A stretch of DNA of 64,000 bases from an uncultured Collinsella sp. GTDB taxonomy: Bacteria > Actinomycetota > Coriobacteriia > Coriobacteriales > Coriobacteriaceae. The position numbers and the translations under genes were made by a program. Below are positions 40,438 through 48,802 of this stretch, piece by piece (the stretch's first letter is position 1; each line of letters opens with the position of its first letter). The notes beneath the pieces were generated by a model. It made no database searches and was not told where the DNA came from. It saw nothing but the letters and a program-made list of their open reading frames with translations. The stretch lies in contig URRB01000002.1 of NCBI GenBank assembly GCA_900550195.1, forward strand, positions 62,001 through 126,000, read 5' to 3'.

Positions 40438-40478
40438 AAAACCACCACAAAGGTGCACTGTCCCCTTTGCGGTGGTTT
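40438..40478 (-). terminator. Intrinsic terminator after the glycosyltransferase gene
   Basis: Arms AAAACCACC-CAAAGG and its complement flank a short loop; a T-rich tail (GGTTTTTGCTTTTG) follows on the minus strand. The sequence resembles the terminator at 48234-48274. Confidence 0.82.
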
Positions 40479-40487
40479 TGGTGGTGG

Positions 40488-41783
40488 TTATTTGGCGCCT
40501 TGCATGACCTCGTCGAGGGTGACGTTTACGGCATGCTGGGTAGGAACCCAGTCGACCTTCAGGAACAGCGCGGCCACCGTGATGGGGATATAGCTGAACA
40601 TAAAGATCGGGAAGGTAAACAGGTTAGTCACCAGACGCCACTTTTGCGCGCAGTGAATGTGCTTGTACTCAAAGATAGTCGTGAGCAGCGCCAGGATAAA
40701 GAACGTCTGATACATCATGGCGAAGGTCATAATGAGCGAAGCGGCGCACGCCTGCATCTCGACTTCGGTAGCCAAGAAACCATGCGAAAGACCGCCCACG
40801 ATCAGGAACGTCGCGTTGGCGAGCATGGAGATCAGGGACAGCAGCATGCCCGGAGCGATGGTCATAAACATGTCGTACGCGGCAAAGCGATGATAGCGGA
40901 ACGTCGATTTGACAAGATGCTTGCCATAGGTAAAAAAGACCTGGTAGAAGCCCTTGGTCCAGCGCATACGCTGCTTCCAGGATGCCTTGAACGTCACGGG
41001 TTGCTCGTCAAAGAACTCCGCAGGCGCATAGCCAATGCGAATACCGTGAATAGCGCAGAACGTAGTGAACTGAATGTCCTCGGTCAGCGTGTGGAACTGC
41101 CAGCCGTGCATGCCCTCAATAACACTGGCGGAGATGAGGTAGCCCGAACCCGAGACGGCGCAAGACGTCTTACAGATATTACGCGCATTGTTAAGGAAGC
41201 GCGCCTCGCGCAAATACCAGGTAGCATTAGCTGCCGAGATCCACGAGCTGCCAAAATTCTTGGAGTTACGATAGCTCGTGACCACATGGAAGCCCTGGTC
41301 AAAGGCATCGTTCATCTTGGAGACGTAATCGCGGGAGATGACGTTATCGGCATCGAAGATAAAGTAGCCCTCAAACGTGTCGGGATACTCGTTGAGAATG
41401 CGATCGAAACCAAAGTCCATGACCCAGCTCTTGCCCTTTCGGGCCAGGTCATTGCGCTCGTAAACAATGGCACCGGCCTCGCGTGCGAGCTGCGCGGTGT
41501 TGTCGGTGCAGGCGTCGGCAACGACAAAGACCTCGATAAGCTCGGACGGATAGTCCTGGTCCTTGATGGAGCGTACGAGATTGGCAATTACGGCTTCCTC
41601 GTTATGCGCAGCAATGAAGAAGGCATAGCGGTGAAGTTTTTTGGCCTTGGGAGGCGCGACCTCGCCACGAAGAGCGCCAATGACAAAGAAGACCACCTGG
41701 TACAGAAAGCAGACCGTGAGCAGCGTGACAACAATCTGGTTGAAGATCACGATGGGTGTGTTGGTTTGTAAAAAGGCGAGCAT
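40488..41783 (-). CDS. Membrane-bound family 2 glycosyltransferase
   Basis: A 431-residue processive-type GT2 enzyme: an N-terminal transmembrane helix, GT-A domain (AHNEEAVIANLVRSI; VVADACTDNTA; FIFDADNVISRDYV with the DxD-type Asp; LTEDIQ), the QRMRW motif typical of processive synthases, and three C-terminal transmembrane helices. It resembles polysaccharide synthases of the cellulose/hyaluronan synthase superfamily. The ATG at 41783 follows GGGAG. It stands alone, without other polysaccharide genes, so the product is unknown. Confidence 0.88.
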   Translation of the reverse strand: MLAFLQTNTPIVIFNQIVVTLLTVCFLYQVVFFVIGALRGEVAPPKAKKLHRYAFFIAAHNEEAVIANLVRSIKDQDYPSELIEVFVVADACTDNTAQLAREAGAIVYERNDLARKGKSWVMDFGFDRILNEYPDTFEGYFIFDADNVISRDYVSKMNDAFDQGFHVVTSYRNSKNFGSSWISAANATWYLREARFLNNARNICKTSCAVSGSGYLISASVIEGMHGWQFHTLTEDIQFTTFCAIHGIRIGYAPAEFFDEQPVTFKASWKQRMRWTKGFYQVFFTYGKHLVKSTFRYHRFAAYDMFMTIAPGMLLSLISMLANATFLIVGGLSHGFLATEVEMQACAASLIMTFAMMYQTFFILALLTTIFEYKHIHCAQKWRLVTNLFTFPIFMFSYIPITVAALFLKVDWVPTQHAVNVTLDEVMQGAK

Positions 41784-41865
41784 GCAGGCTCCCGAGAACG
41801 CGTTACGTAAACAACCGTATATCTTACCGCAGGCTTACCGAGTTCAAGAAACCACCTAATACTGG

Positions 41866-42879
41866 CTAGGCTTCGAGCAGACCGAGCTGCGGAACGATTT
41901 CGTCGCCGGCAGCGGTGCGGCCAAGCGAGCGCGGGGCCAGGTCGTCAAGAACCGCGGCGAGATCCCACGGTAGCTCGTCGCGGCACTCAATGCGCTCCCC
42001 CGTCACGGGATGGTCGAATGCAACACGCCAGGAATGAAGGAATTGCCTGGTCAGACCCTGATCGGCGCGTGCATCGCACTTGCCGTAGAGCGGATCGCCC
42101 ACGCAGGCGTGGTTGATATGGCGCATATGCACGCGAATCTGATGTGTGCGGCCCGTAAACAGGTGGCACTCGACGAGCGTATAGCCGTCGTCAAAACGCG
42201 TGGAATCGAAGCGCTCGAGGACTTTAAAGGTCGTAATGGCCTGACGGGCAAAGGGGTCGTCCGAAACCGCCATCTTGACGCGGTCGCGCGTAGAACGGGC
42301 GATACCGGTATTGATGGTGCCCTCGTCCATGGCGATGTGCCCGTGAACGAGCGTGATATAGCGACGATCGAGCGTGCGCGTGCGAATGAGATTTTGAAGC
42401 GCGCGCTGCGTGTCGTCGTCCTTTGCCGCAAGCATGAGACCCGAGGTATCGCGATCCAAACGATGCACGATCCCGGGGCGGTCCTCACCCTGTACGGTAC
42501 CAAGATGGTCGATGCCGCAGTGGTAGACCAGAGCGTTCGCAAGGGTGCCGCTCTCGTGGCCATGGGCGGGATGGCACACCAGGCCCCGCTGCTTGGAGAG
42601 CACGATAAGGTAGTCGTCCTCGTAGCGGATATCGAGGGGAATGGCCTCGGGAATCACGTCGGTCGGGCCGTGCGGCTCGGGCAAGTCGACCGAGATGCGA
42701 TCGCCGGCGCGTACGGCGCACTTTTTAGAGAGACAAGTCTCACCGTTGACGGCAACGGCGCCTCCCTCGATCAGATGCGCGCAGGCAGAGCGCGTGGGAC
42801 AGCCATCGTTGGCGCCCAAATAGGCGTCAAGACGCTGACCAGCGGAATCGTCTGCAACAAGAATATGGATGTCGGCCAT
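41866..42879 (-). CDS. rluD: Ribosomal large-subunit pseudouridine synthase RluD
   Basis: A 337-residue RluA/RluD-family enzyme with an N-terminal S4 domain (about 15-75) and the catalytic motif HRLDRDTSGLML containing the nucleophilic Asp. RTHQIRVHM is the second motif. It modifies 23S rRNA helix 69 uridines in characterised members. The start codon shares a base with the lspA stop (TAATG), so the two are coupled. Confidence 0.93.
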   Translation of the reverse strand: MADIHILVADDSAGQRLDAYLGANDGCPTRSACAHLIEGGAVAVNGETCLSKKCAVRAGDRISVDLPEPHGPTDVIPEAIPLDIRYEDDYLIVLSKQRGLVCHPAHGHESGTLANALVYHCGIDHLGTVQGEDRPGIVHRLDRDTSGLMLAAKDDDTQRALQNLIRTRTLDRRYITLVHGHIAMDEGTINTGIARSTRDRVKMAVSDDPFARQAITTFKVLERFDSTRFDDGYTLVECHLFTGRTHQIRVHMRHINHACVGDPLYGKCDARADQGLTRQFLHSWRVAFDHPVTGERIECRDELPWDLAAVLDDLAPRSLGRTAAGDEIVPQLGLLEA

Positions 42880-43478
42880 TAACGCTCATTCCTTTCGCGA
42901 ATCTTGCGGGCACGCTCCCCACGCTGCTTGGCCTTGCGCTTAGCGCGGGCCTCATCACGGGCATTGAGCTCGGCAGTCGCATCAACCTCGCGGGCCGCGG
43001 GGCTCAAGAACATGTATCCGAAGAGGGCGAGCACGACGCCCAAGGTAATGCCGATATCGGCCACATTGAAGACGGGGAAGTCGATGAAGGTGGTGGCAAT
43101 AAAATCGGTCACGAAGCCAAAGGCCAAACGATCGATAGCGTTGCCGATAGCACCGCCCGCAACCATCGCCATGCCCACAACCTCAAGATGGGCGAGCTGG
43201 GGTGCACGAATGAGGTACACGGCAATAGCGACAATGACCGCCAGCGCCAGCACGGCAAACGCGATGCCATGCCCCTCGCCCATGCTAAAGGCAGCGCCGA
43301 TATTGCGGACAAACAGGAAGTCGATCACGCCGGGGATGACGGTCACATGCAGTGCATCGCCCACGGCACGAACCGCAAGCTTGGTCAACTGGTCAACAAG
43401 CAGCACAACGAGCGCCACCCCACCAGCAACACCCAACCGCCAACGCAAAGACGGCGTCATATCCCCAGTACGACCCAA
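42879..43478 (-). CDS. lspA: Lipoprotein signal peptidase (signal peptidase II)
   Basis: A 199-residue membrane aspartyl protease with four transmembrane helices that cleaves prolipoproteins. The catalytic Asp pair is in GNAIDRLAFGFVTDF and FPVFNVADIGI. A charged, Arg/Lys/Glu-rich C-terminal tail of about 40 residues is an addition. The TTG at 43478 has AGGGG at proper distance; an ATG at 43460 is the alternative. Signal peptidase II is needed for the lipoproteins at 2830-6010. Confidence 0.92.
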   Translation of the reverse strand: MGRTGDMTPSLRWRLGVAGGVALVVLLVDQLTKLAVRAVGDALHVTVIPGVIDFLFVRNIGAAFSMGEGHGIAFAVLALAVIVAIAVYLIRAPQLAHLEVVGMAMVAGGAIGNAIDRLAFGFVTDFIATTFIDFPVFNVADIGITLGVVLALFGYMFLSPAAREVDATAELNARDEARAKRKAKQRGERARKIRERNER

Positions 43479-43589
43479 AGAAATCCCCTACCCTCAAGAT
43501 CATCGAATTACGTTTAATACAAAGAACTATCTTATATTGCCATACGCAGAACGCACGACATATCCACCAACGCAAGCGAAATAACCAGC

Positions 43590-43629
43590 TAAAAACGAAA
43601 GCGACATTCCGAATAACGGAATGTCGCTT
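43590..43629 (-). terminator. Intrinsic terminator between ileS and lspA
   Basis: The arms AAGCGACATTCCG and CGGAATGTCGCTT (13 bp) have a five-base loop; on the minus strand TTTCGTTTTT follows. A further hairpin (CTTTCGACT/AGTCGAAAG, 43635-43661) lies just upstream. Confidence 0.85.
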
Positions 43630-43714
43630 AATAGCTTTCGACTAAAAACGCAAGTCGAAAGAAAGCCTCTAGCTCCAGCAATGGAAACGCCGCGTTATCG
43701 TCACCAACAGCGAA

Positions 43715-43810
43715 AACGTCCCTAAGCGAGCAAGGTGACGTGAAAGAGGAGGGAAGCGTACTTTGGTACGCGACCGACGATTGAACGTCAGATTGCCGCT
43801 TAGGGGCGTT
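43715..43810. repeat. 96-base imperfect hairpin of unknown function
   Basis: AACGTCCCTAAGCG pairs with CGCTTAGGGGCGTT (one mismatch), then after a single-base bulge GCAA:TTGC, a GG/GA internal loop and TGACGT:ACGTCA; inside is the separate hairpin GCGTAC/GTACGC. The 373-base gap 43479-43851 holds only this element, the terminator above and a 16-bp hairpin at the ileS stop; no gene was seen. It could be a repeat element or a structured RNA. Confidence 0.6.
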
Positions 43811-43820
43811 TGCAGCGTCG

Positions 43821-43855
43821 GTAGGTTACGGCGTTCTACGAACGCCGTAACCTAC
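43821..43855 (-). repeat. 16-bp perfect hairpin overlapping the ileS stop codon
   Basis: GTAGGTTACGGCGTTC and its exact complement surround a three-base loop; the ileS stop (43852-43854) lies in one arm. No T-run follows, so it is more likely an mRNA-end stabiliser or repeat end than an intrinsic terminator. Confidence 0.7.
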
Positions 43856-46653
43856 AAAGCGTCAGCGCAGCGCTTGCAGATATGAGCGTGGCCGTTGTAC
43901 TCGCCAACGGTGGTGCGGTAGTTCCAGCAACGGTCGCAGCACTCGCCCTCGGCAGCTTCAATGGCAACGGAGAGTTCCTCGCCCTGGGTCAGCTCAACAT
44001 CGGAGACGATGTAGAACTCGGCCAGGTCGACGGCCTTATCACCGGTCAGCAGCGCGTACATCTCGGCGGGAACGACCGCCTTGACGCGGACCTGCTGGCT
44101 CTTAGTGAAGGTGCCGGCAGAACGGGCATCCTCAAGGGCCTTGGTCACGGCGCTACGGAGCTCGAGCGAAGCCTCGAGCACGCCCTCAAACTCATTGGCC
44201 TCGTCGACCGTGATGGGCGACTTGTACCAATCGAGCAGCGCGGCGTACTTCTGGTGATCGACGCAGCCGGCGGGCGCATATGCCATGGCCTCGTCGACGG
44301 TATAGGACAGGATCGGCTGCAGGTCGCGCATGAGCATCGAGAAGAGCTCGGCCAGCACGGTCTGGGCACTGCGGCGCTCGAGCGAGCCGGGCTTGTCGCA
44401 GTACAGACGATCCTTCAGGGCGTCGAGATACACGTTGGAAAGCTCGGTAACCACGAAGTCATAGAGCGCACGGTAGGCGCGCGGGAACTCATAGCTGGCG
44501 TAGGCGTCGTCGACCTCGGCCTGGACCTGGGTCAGACGGGCAACCATGAGCTTGTCGAGCGGCAGCAGGTCGGCAAAGGCGACGCCGTCGGTCTCGGGCT
44601 CAAACTGACCCTCGAGCTCGGAGAGCAAGAAGCGCAGCGTGTTGCGGAAACGACGATAGGCATCGGACGTACGAGCGAGAATCTCATGGTCGATGGAGAC
44701 GTCGGAGCTGGTGTCGACGGAGGCAACCCAGAGACGGATGATGTCAGCGCCCATCTCGTCGCAGACCTTGTTGGGGTCGATGACGTTGCCGAGCGACTTG
44801 GACATCTTGCGGCCCTGGCCATCGAGCGTGAAGCCCTGCGAGACGACCGCCTTGTACGGAGCATGGCCGTTGGCACCCACCGAGGTGAGCAGCGAGCTCT
44901 GGAACCAACCGCGATGCTGGTCGGAGCCCTCGAGATACACGTCAGCCGGGTACTCAAGCTCGGGTCGATACTCGCAGACGGCCTTCCAGGACACGCCGGA
45001 GTCCCACCACACGTCGAGAATGTCCTTATCAGCCTTGAGGTGATGGCCGCCACACTTGGGGCAAACGCAAGCCTCGCCCAGGTAACTCTCGGGAGCGTCG
45101 GTGAACCAGGCGTCGGAGCCCTTCTCGTGGAAGAGCTTGATGACGGCGTCGAGCGTGGCGTCGTTCATGACCTTCTCGCCGCAGTCGGCGCAAGTGTAGC
45201 TGGGGATAGGCACGCCCCAGTTGCGCTGACGGCTGATGCACCAGTCGGGACGCTGCTCGACCATGGCGCCGATGCGGTTGGCCGCGTGGGCCGGATACCA
45301 CTTGACGTTCTCGCGGACCTCTTTGCCAGCCTGCTCGCGCAAACCGGTCTTGTCCATCGAGACAAACCACTGGTCGGTAGCACGGAAGAGCACCGGGTGC
45401 TTGCAACGCCAGCAGTGCGGATAGCTGTGCGTGATCTTCTTCTCGAGGACTAGGGTACCGCGCTCGCGCAGGAACTCGATGATGTGCGGGTTGGCCTCAT
45501 CGGTGTCCATACCGCTGAAGGGGCCACCGGTGCCAAACTCCTCGCCGGTGTAGAACTTGCCGTCGTCATCGACCGGCATGCAGATGTCGGTGATGCCCTC
45601 CTTGAGGCAGGCAAAGTAGTCGTCGACGCCGTGGCCGGGCGAGTTGTGGACAATACCGGTACCGTCATCGACACCGACGTAATCGGCCAGCAGCGCCACG
45701 CCCTCGACACCGTCGAAGATCGGCTGCTTGTAGTGGATGTGGTGGAAGGTCTCGGCGGGAACCACATAGGGCTTGCCGTCGACCATAACCGGAGTGTACT
45801 CCCAGCCAAACTCCACGCAGCACTTAGGAGCCAGGTCCTCGAGCATGACCTCGGCGCGGCCGTCGTGCTCAACGGCGACGTAGGCGGCGCCGGGCTTGAG
45901 GGAAACTGCCTGGTCGGAGGGGATGGTCCACGGCGTGGTCGTCCAGATGATAAAGTCGACCGGGCCGTCGAAGTTCTCGAGACCGGCGGGCTTGGAGGTC
46001 ATCTCAAAGCGCACGAAGATGGACGGGCTCGTCTCGTCGGAGTACTCGATCTCAGCCTCGGCCAGCGCGGTGTGGCAGTGCTTGCACCAGTGGACGGGCT
46101 TGTGGCCGCGATAGATCATGCCCTTGTCGAACATGGCCTTGAAGACCTCAATGTCGGCGGCGTCATGCTGGTGATAGAGCGTCAGATACGGGTTGTCCCA
46201 GTCGCCAAGCACGCCAAGGCGACGGAAGCCAGCCTTCTGGAGCTCGATGTTCTCGACAGCGAACTTGTTGCAAAGCTCGCGGATCTTAGCCGTGGAGGTC
46301 TGGTTGAACTTCTCGGTGCCGAGCTTCTCCTCGACCTTATGTTCGATCGGCTGACCGTGGCAGTCCCAACCGGGAACATAGGGAACCTCATAGCCCTGCA
46401 TCATCCAGTAACGGTTGATCATGTCCTTGGAGATCTTGTTCATGGCGTGGCCGATGTGGATCGGGCCGTTGGCGTACGGAGGGCCGTCGTGCAACACGAA
46501 CTTCTTGTGACCCTCGTTCTTCTTTAGAACTTGCTCGTAGACCTTGTTGTCCTGCCAGTCCTTGAGTCGCTTTGGCTCGGACTTGGAAAGACCGGCACGC
46601 ATGGGAAATCCGGTTTTGGGCAGATTCATCGTCTGCTTGTACTCGTTTGCCAC
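43852..46653 (-). CDS. ileS: Isoleucyl-tRNA synthetase
   Basis: A 933-residue class I synthetase. GPPYANGPIHIGHAMNK contains the HIGH motif, MSKSLGN the KMSKS-like loop, and the CP1 editing domain lies between (WTTTPWTIPS). The C-terminus has a Cys-rich zinc finger (CCDRCWNYRTTVG ... CKRC). The start is GTG at 46653 with AAAGGGG upstream. It is under control of a T-box leader at 46696-46992. Confidence 0.96.
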   Translation of the reverse strand: MANEYKQTMNLPKTGFPMRAGLSKSEPKRLKDWQDNKVYEQVLKKNEGHKKFVLHDGPPYANGPIHIGHAMNKISKDMINRYWMMQGYEVPYVPGWDCHGQPIEHKVEEKLGTEKFNQTSTAKIRELCNKFAVENIELQKAGFRRLGVLGDWDNPYLTLYHQHDAADIEVFKAMFDKGMIYRGHKPVHWCKHCHTALAEAEIEYSDETSPSIFVRFEMTSKPAGLENFDGPVDFIIWTTTPWTIPSDQAVSLKPGAAYVAVEHDGRAEVMLEDLAPKCCVEFGWEYTPVMVDGKPYVVPAETFHHIHYKQPIFDGVEGVALLADYVGVDDGTGIVHNSPGHGVDDYFACLKEGITDICMPVDDDGKFYTGEEFGTGGPFSGMDTDEANPHIIEFLRERGTLVLEKKITHSYPHCWRCKHPVLFRATDQWFVSMDKTGLREQAGKEVRENVKWYPAHAANRIGAMVEQRPDWCISRQRNWGVPIPSYTCADCGEKVMNDATLDAVIKLFHEKGSDAWFTDAPESYLGEACVCPKCGGHHLKADKDILDVWWDSGVSWKAVCEYRPELEYPADVYLEGSDQHRGWFQSSLLTSVGANGHAPYKAVVSQGFTLDGQGRKMSKSLGNVIDPNKVCDEMGADIIRLWVASVDTSSDVSIDHEILARTSDAYRRFRNTLRFLLSELEGQFEPETDGVAFADLLPLDKLMVARLTQVQAEVDDAYASYEFPRAYRALYDFVVTELSNVYLDALKDRLYCDKPGSLERRSAQTVLAELFSMLMRDLQPILSYTVDEAMAYAPAGCVDHQKYAALLDWYKSPITVDEANEFEGVLEASLELRSAVTKALEDARSAGTFTKSQQVRVKAVVPAEMYALLTGDKAVDLAEFYIVSDVELTQGEELSVAIEAAEGECCDRCWNYRTTVGEYNGHAHICKRCADAL

Positions 46654-46695
46654 GGTACCCCTTTCTTGTCATGGGCGCGCACGCCCTCTGGGCAC

Positions 46696-46733
46696 CAAAA
46701 AAGCGCCCGTCCCTACAAGCTGGGACGAAGCGC
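46696..46733 (-). terminator. Intrinsic terminator of the ileS T-box leader
   Basis: On the minus strand GCGC-TTC-GTCCC pairs with GGGAC-GG-GCGC around an eight-base loop and is followed by six T. It lies just before ileS, as the off-state structure. Confidence 0.9.
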
Positions 46734-46992
46734 CACAAAACGGACAGTCTGTCCGTAAAAGCTCTTCGCTTAACCACCCAGCTTAGATGCCCTCGCTCGC
46801 GTCGCCGCGCGCTCGCATCCGTTACTCGGCTGGTCTGTATCGACGACCATCTCGGCGATGTCTACTAAGACGAACCTGCGCGGCACGTCCGTTGGGACCG
46901 CAGCTCCGGGGTGATTTTCATCGGTCGCATGCACGGGTTCTCAGCGCTCCCCGCTCTCTGTAGCATGCGGACGGCCGACTACTCGTCCCCAT
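46696..46992 (-). promoter_or_regulatory. Ile-specific T-box riboswitch controlling ileS
   Basis: The minus-strand leader contains the T-box landmarks in order: GACGAGTAG start, AGAGAGC and GCTGAGAACCC of stem I, a specifier ATC (46915-46913) in ATGAAAATCACC followed by CCGGAGCTGCGG, and a T-box bulge GGGTGGTTAAGCG (46779-46767) whose TGGT can pair with the tRNA ACCA end. The terminator at 46696-46733 completes it. ATC is an Ile codon, so uncharged tRNA-Ile should permit transcription of ileS. Confidence 0.92.
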
Positions 46993-47139
46993 CAACGCTT
47001 ATGCGGAGTATGCTAGCACGTTCAGCGCCGGCGAAAAACCCTCAACACTGGTTTTATACGTTCGAAATTTCTCGCGGCTGTGGACCTTCTCTTGGAGCAA
47101 AATACCTGAAAGCACTTTATCGAACGAAAGAAGGTTGCT

Positions 47140-48222
47140 ATGCGCACGATTGGAATGAGCGACTACACCGTTGGCGAGGATTGTTTTACCGAGTTGCCCG
47201 CCGCGCTGGCAGAGTACGGAACGACCAAGGTCGCCATCATCGGCGGCAAGCGAGCCCTGGCTGCGGCGCTGCCGGGCATCGAGGCTGCGCTGGCAGGCAC
47301 CGACGTCGAGATTCTGGAGACGCGCGTCTACGGCACCAACAGCACGCGCGCCAATATCGCCAAGGTCGTGAACTCCCCCGCTTGCCAGCAGGCAGACGTG
47401 CTTATCGCCTGTGGCGGCGGCAAGGCACTCGACACCGTGAAGACCGCAGCCATCGAGCTCAAGAAGATCGTCTTCACCGTCCCGACGATCTGTTCCAACT
47501 GCTCGGCCGCGACCGCCATTGCCGTCGTGTACAACGACGACGGCTCGCTCGAGGGATATTCGTACCCCAACCGACCTGCGCATATCTTCATCAACCCCAA
47601 GATTATCGCCGAAGCTCCGGCGGAGTACTTTTGGGCCGGCGTGGGCGACGCCCTGTCCAAGCAGCCCGAGGTCGAGTACGCCACGAGCGCCGGCAACCTG
47701 GAGCACACCGCCGGCCTTGGCCTGGCACTCGCCCACACCTGCTCCGAGCCTCTGTTTACTTATGGCGTCCAGGGTCTTGAGGACGTGCGCCGGAATCTGT
47801 CGAGCGAGGCCGTCAAGCAGATCGCGCTCGACATCGTGGTCAACACGGGCTATGTCTCGAACCTGACCAACCAAAACGATTACTACTACAACTCGAGCGT
47901 GGCGCACGCGTTCTACAATGCGACGTGCAGCATTCCGCGCGAGGGAACCTATCTGCACGGTGAGGTCGTGAGCCTGGGCGTGCTCGTGCTGTTTGCCTAT
48001 ACGGGCGATACCGAGAGCCTTGAACGCTACGCCGCCTTTAACAAGCAGATGGGCCTGCCCGTAACGCTTGAGCAGGTCGGACTTTCCGAGGCCGACATCC
48101 CTGCCCTGTGCGAATACGCACACGCCACCAACGAGTGGAAGCAAGGCAACCCGGAGCCCTTCACCGACGAAAAGTTCGCCGCCGCCATCAAGGCCGCCAA
48201 CGCCTACGGCCACACGCTCTAG
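47140..48222 (+). CDS. Iron-containing alcohol dehydrogenase, GldA-like
   Basis: A 360-residue dehydrogenase of the glycerol dehydrogenase-like Fe-ADH family. The NAD loop is ACGGGKALDTVK; metal ligands are the Asp in VGDALSKQPE and two His in SVAHAFYNATCS and GTYLHGEVVSLG. It probably oxidises glycerol or a related diol to a ketone, or reduces it in the reverse direction. The ATG at 47140 follows AAAGAAGG. It diverges from ileS and is followed by a terminator. Confidence 0.85.
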   Translation: MRTIGMSDYTVGEDCFTELPAALAEYGTTKVAIIGGKRALAAALPGIEAALAGTDVEILETRVYGTNSTRANIAKVVNSPACQQADVLIACGGGKALDTVKTAAIELKKIVFTVPTICSNCSAATAIAVVYNDDGSLEGYSYPNRPAHIFINPKIIAEAPAEYFWAGVGDALSKQPEVEYATSAGNLEHTAGLGLALAHTCSEPLFTYGVQGLEDVRRNLSSEAVKQIALDIVVNTGYVSNLTNQNDYYYNSSVAHAFYNATCSIPREGTYLHGEVVSLGVLVLFAYTGDTESLERYAAFNKQMGLPVTLEQVGLSEADIPALCEYAHATNEWKQGNPEPFTDEKFAAAIKAANAYGHTL

Positions 48223-48233
48223 GCCTAGCCCAA

Positions 48234-48274
48234 AACCACCACAAGGGAGCAGTGCCCTTGTGGTGGTTTTTTAT
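48234..48274 (+). terminator. Intrinsic terminator after the GldA-like gene
   Basis: AAAACCACCACAAGGG pairs with CCCTTGTGGTGGTTTT and is followed by TTATT. The hairpin overlaps the 3' end of the convergent DUF523 gene. It resembles the one at 40438-40478. Confidence 0.9.
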
Positions 48275-48726
48275 TGCTCCAGCATGCTGGGGTCGAACTC
48301 GCTAGCTGGTATAACGCGATAGCCGTGACGCAGCAACAGATCAACGAAGACGCCGTTGCCCGCGGTGAGCGTACCGCTAAAGGTACCGTCGTAGATGCGA
48401 CCCGCGCCGCACGAGGGACTGCGGTCCTGCAAGACGCACGCAGCAATCTCGGACGGGCCGCCCGCCTGCTCGCACATATCGAGCGCACGTTGGGCACCCA
48501 GGCGAAATTCGCGATCAACCGAGATGCCCTCGCAGGTACGAACCTCGCCGTTCACAATCTCGGACGGCTTGCGCGGCGTGGGCAGGCCGCCAAAGACCTC
48601 GGGGCACACGAGGAGGACCTCGGTCCCCGTGCGCTCGCAAGCCTCGACCAACGCGCGGTGGTAGTTATCGAGCCCGTTATACTTGCAGCTCTCGCCCATC
48701 AAGCAGGCGCTCACCACGATCTTCAT
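48271..48726 (-). CDS. DUF523 domain protein
   Basis: A 151-residue protein of the DUF523 family: SACLMGESCKYNG at the N-terminus, CPEVFGGLPTPRKPSEI in the middle, and LQDRSPSCGAGRIYDGTFS with conserved Cys. These conserved Cys suggest metal or cluster binding, but no function is established. ATG at 48726 gives the family length. It converges on the GldA-like gene and lies downstream of ftsH with a terminator between. Confidence 0.88.
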   Translation of the reverse strand: MKIVVSACLMGESCKYNGLDNYHRALVEACERTGTEVLLVCPEVFGGLPTPRKPSEIVNGEVRTCEGISVDREFRLGAQRALDMCEQAGGPSEIAACVLQDRSPSCGAGRIYDGTFSGTLTAGNGVFVDLLLRHGYRVIPASEFDPSMLEQ

Positions 48727-48744
48727 ATACAACACTCCCCACGC

Positions 48745-48781
48745 AAAACGCCCCATTTGAGATGGACACTCAAATGGGGCG
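48745..48781 (-). terminator. Intrinsic terminator after ftsH
   Basis: CGCCCCATTTGAG and its exact complement (13 bp) with a seven-base loop; TTTTGCG follows on the minus strand. Confidence 0.9.
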
Positions 48782-48802
48782 ATTGACACTGCGCAACTAG
48801 TA

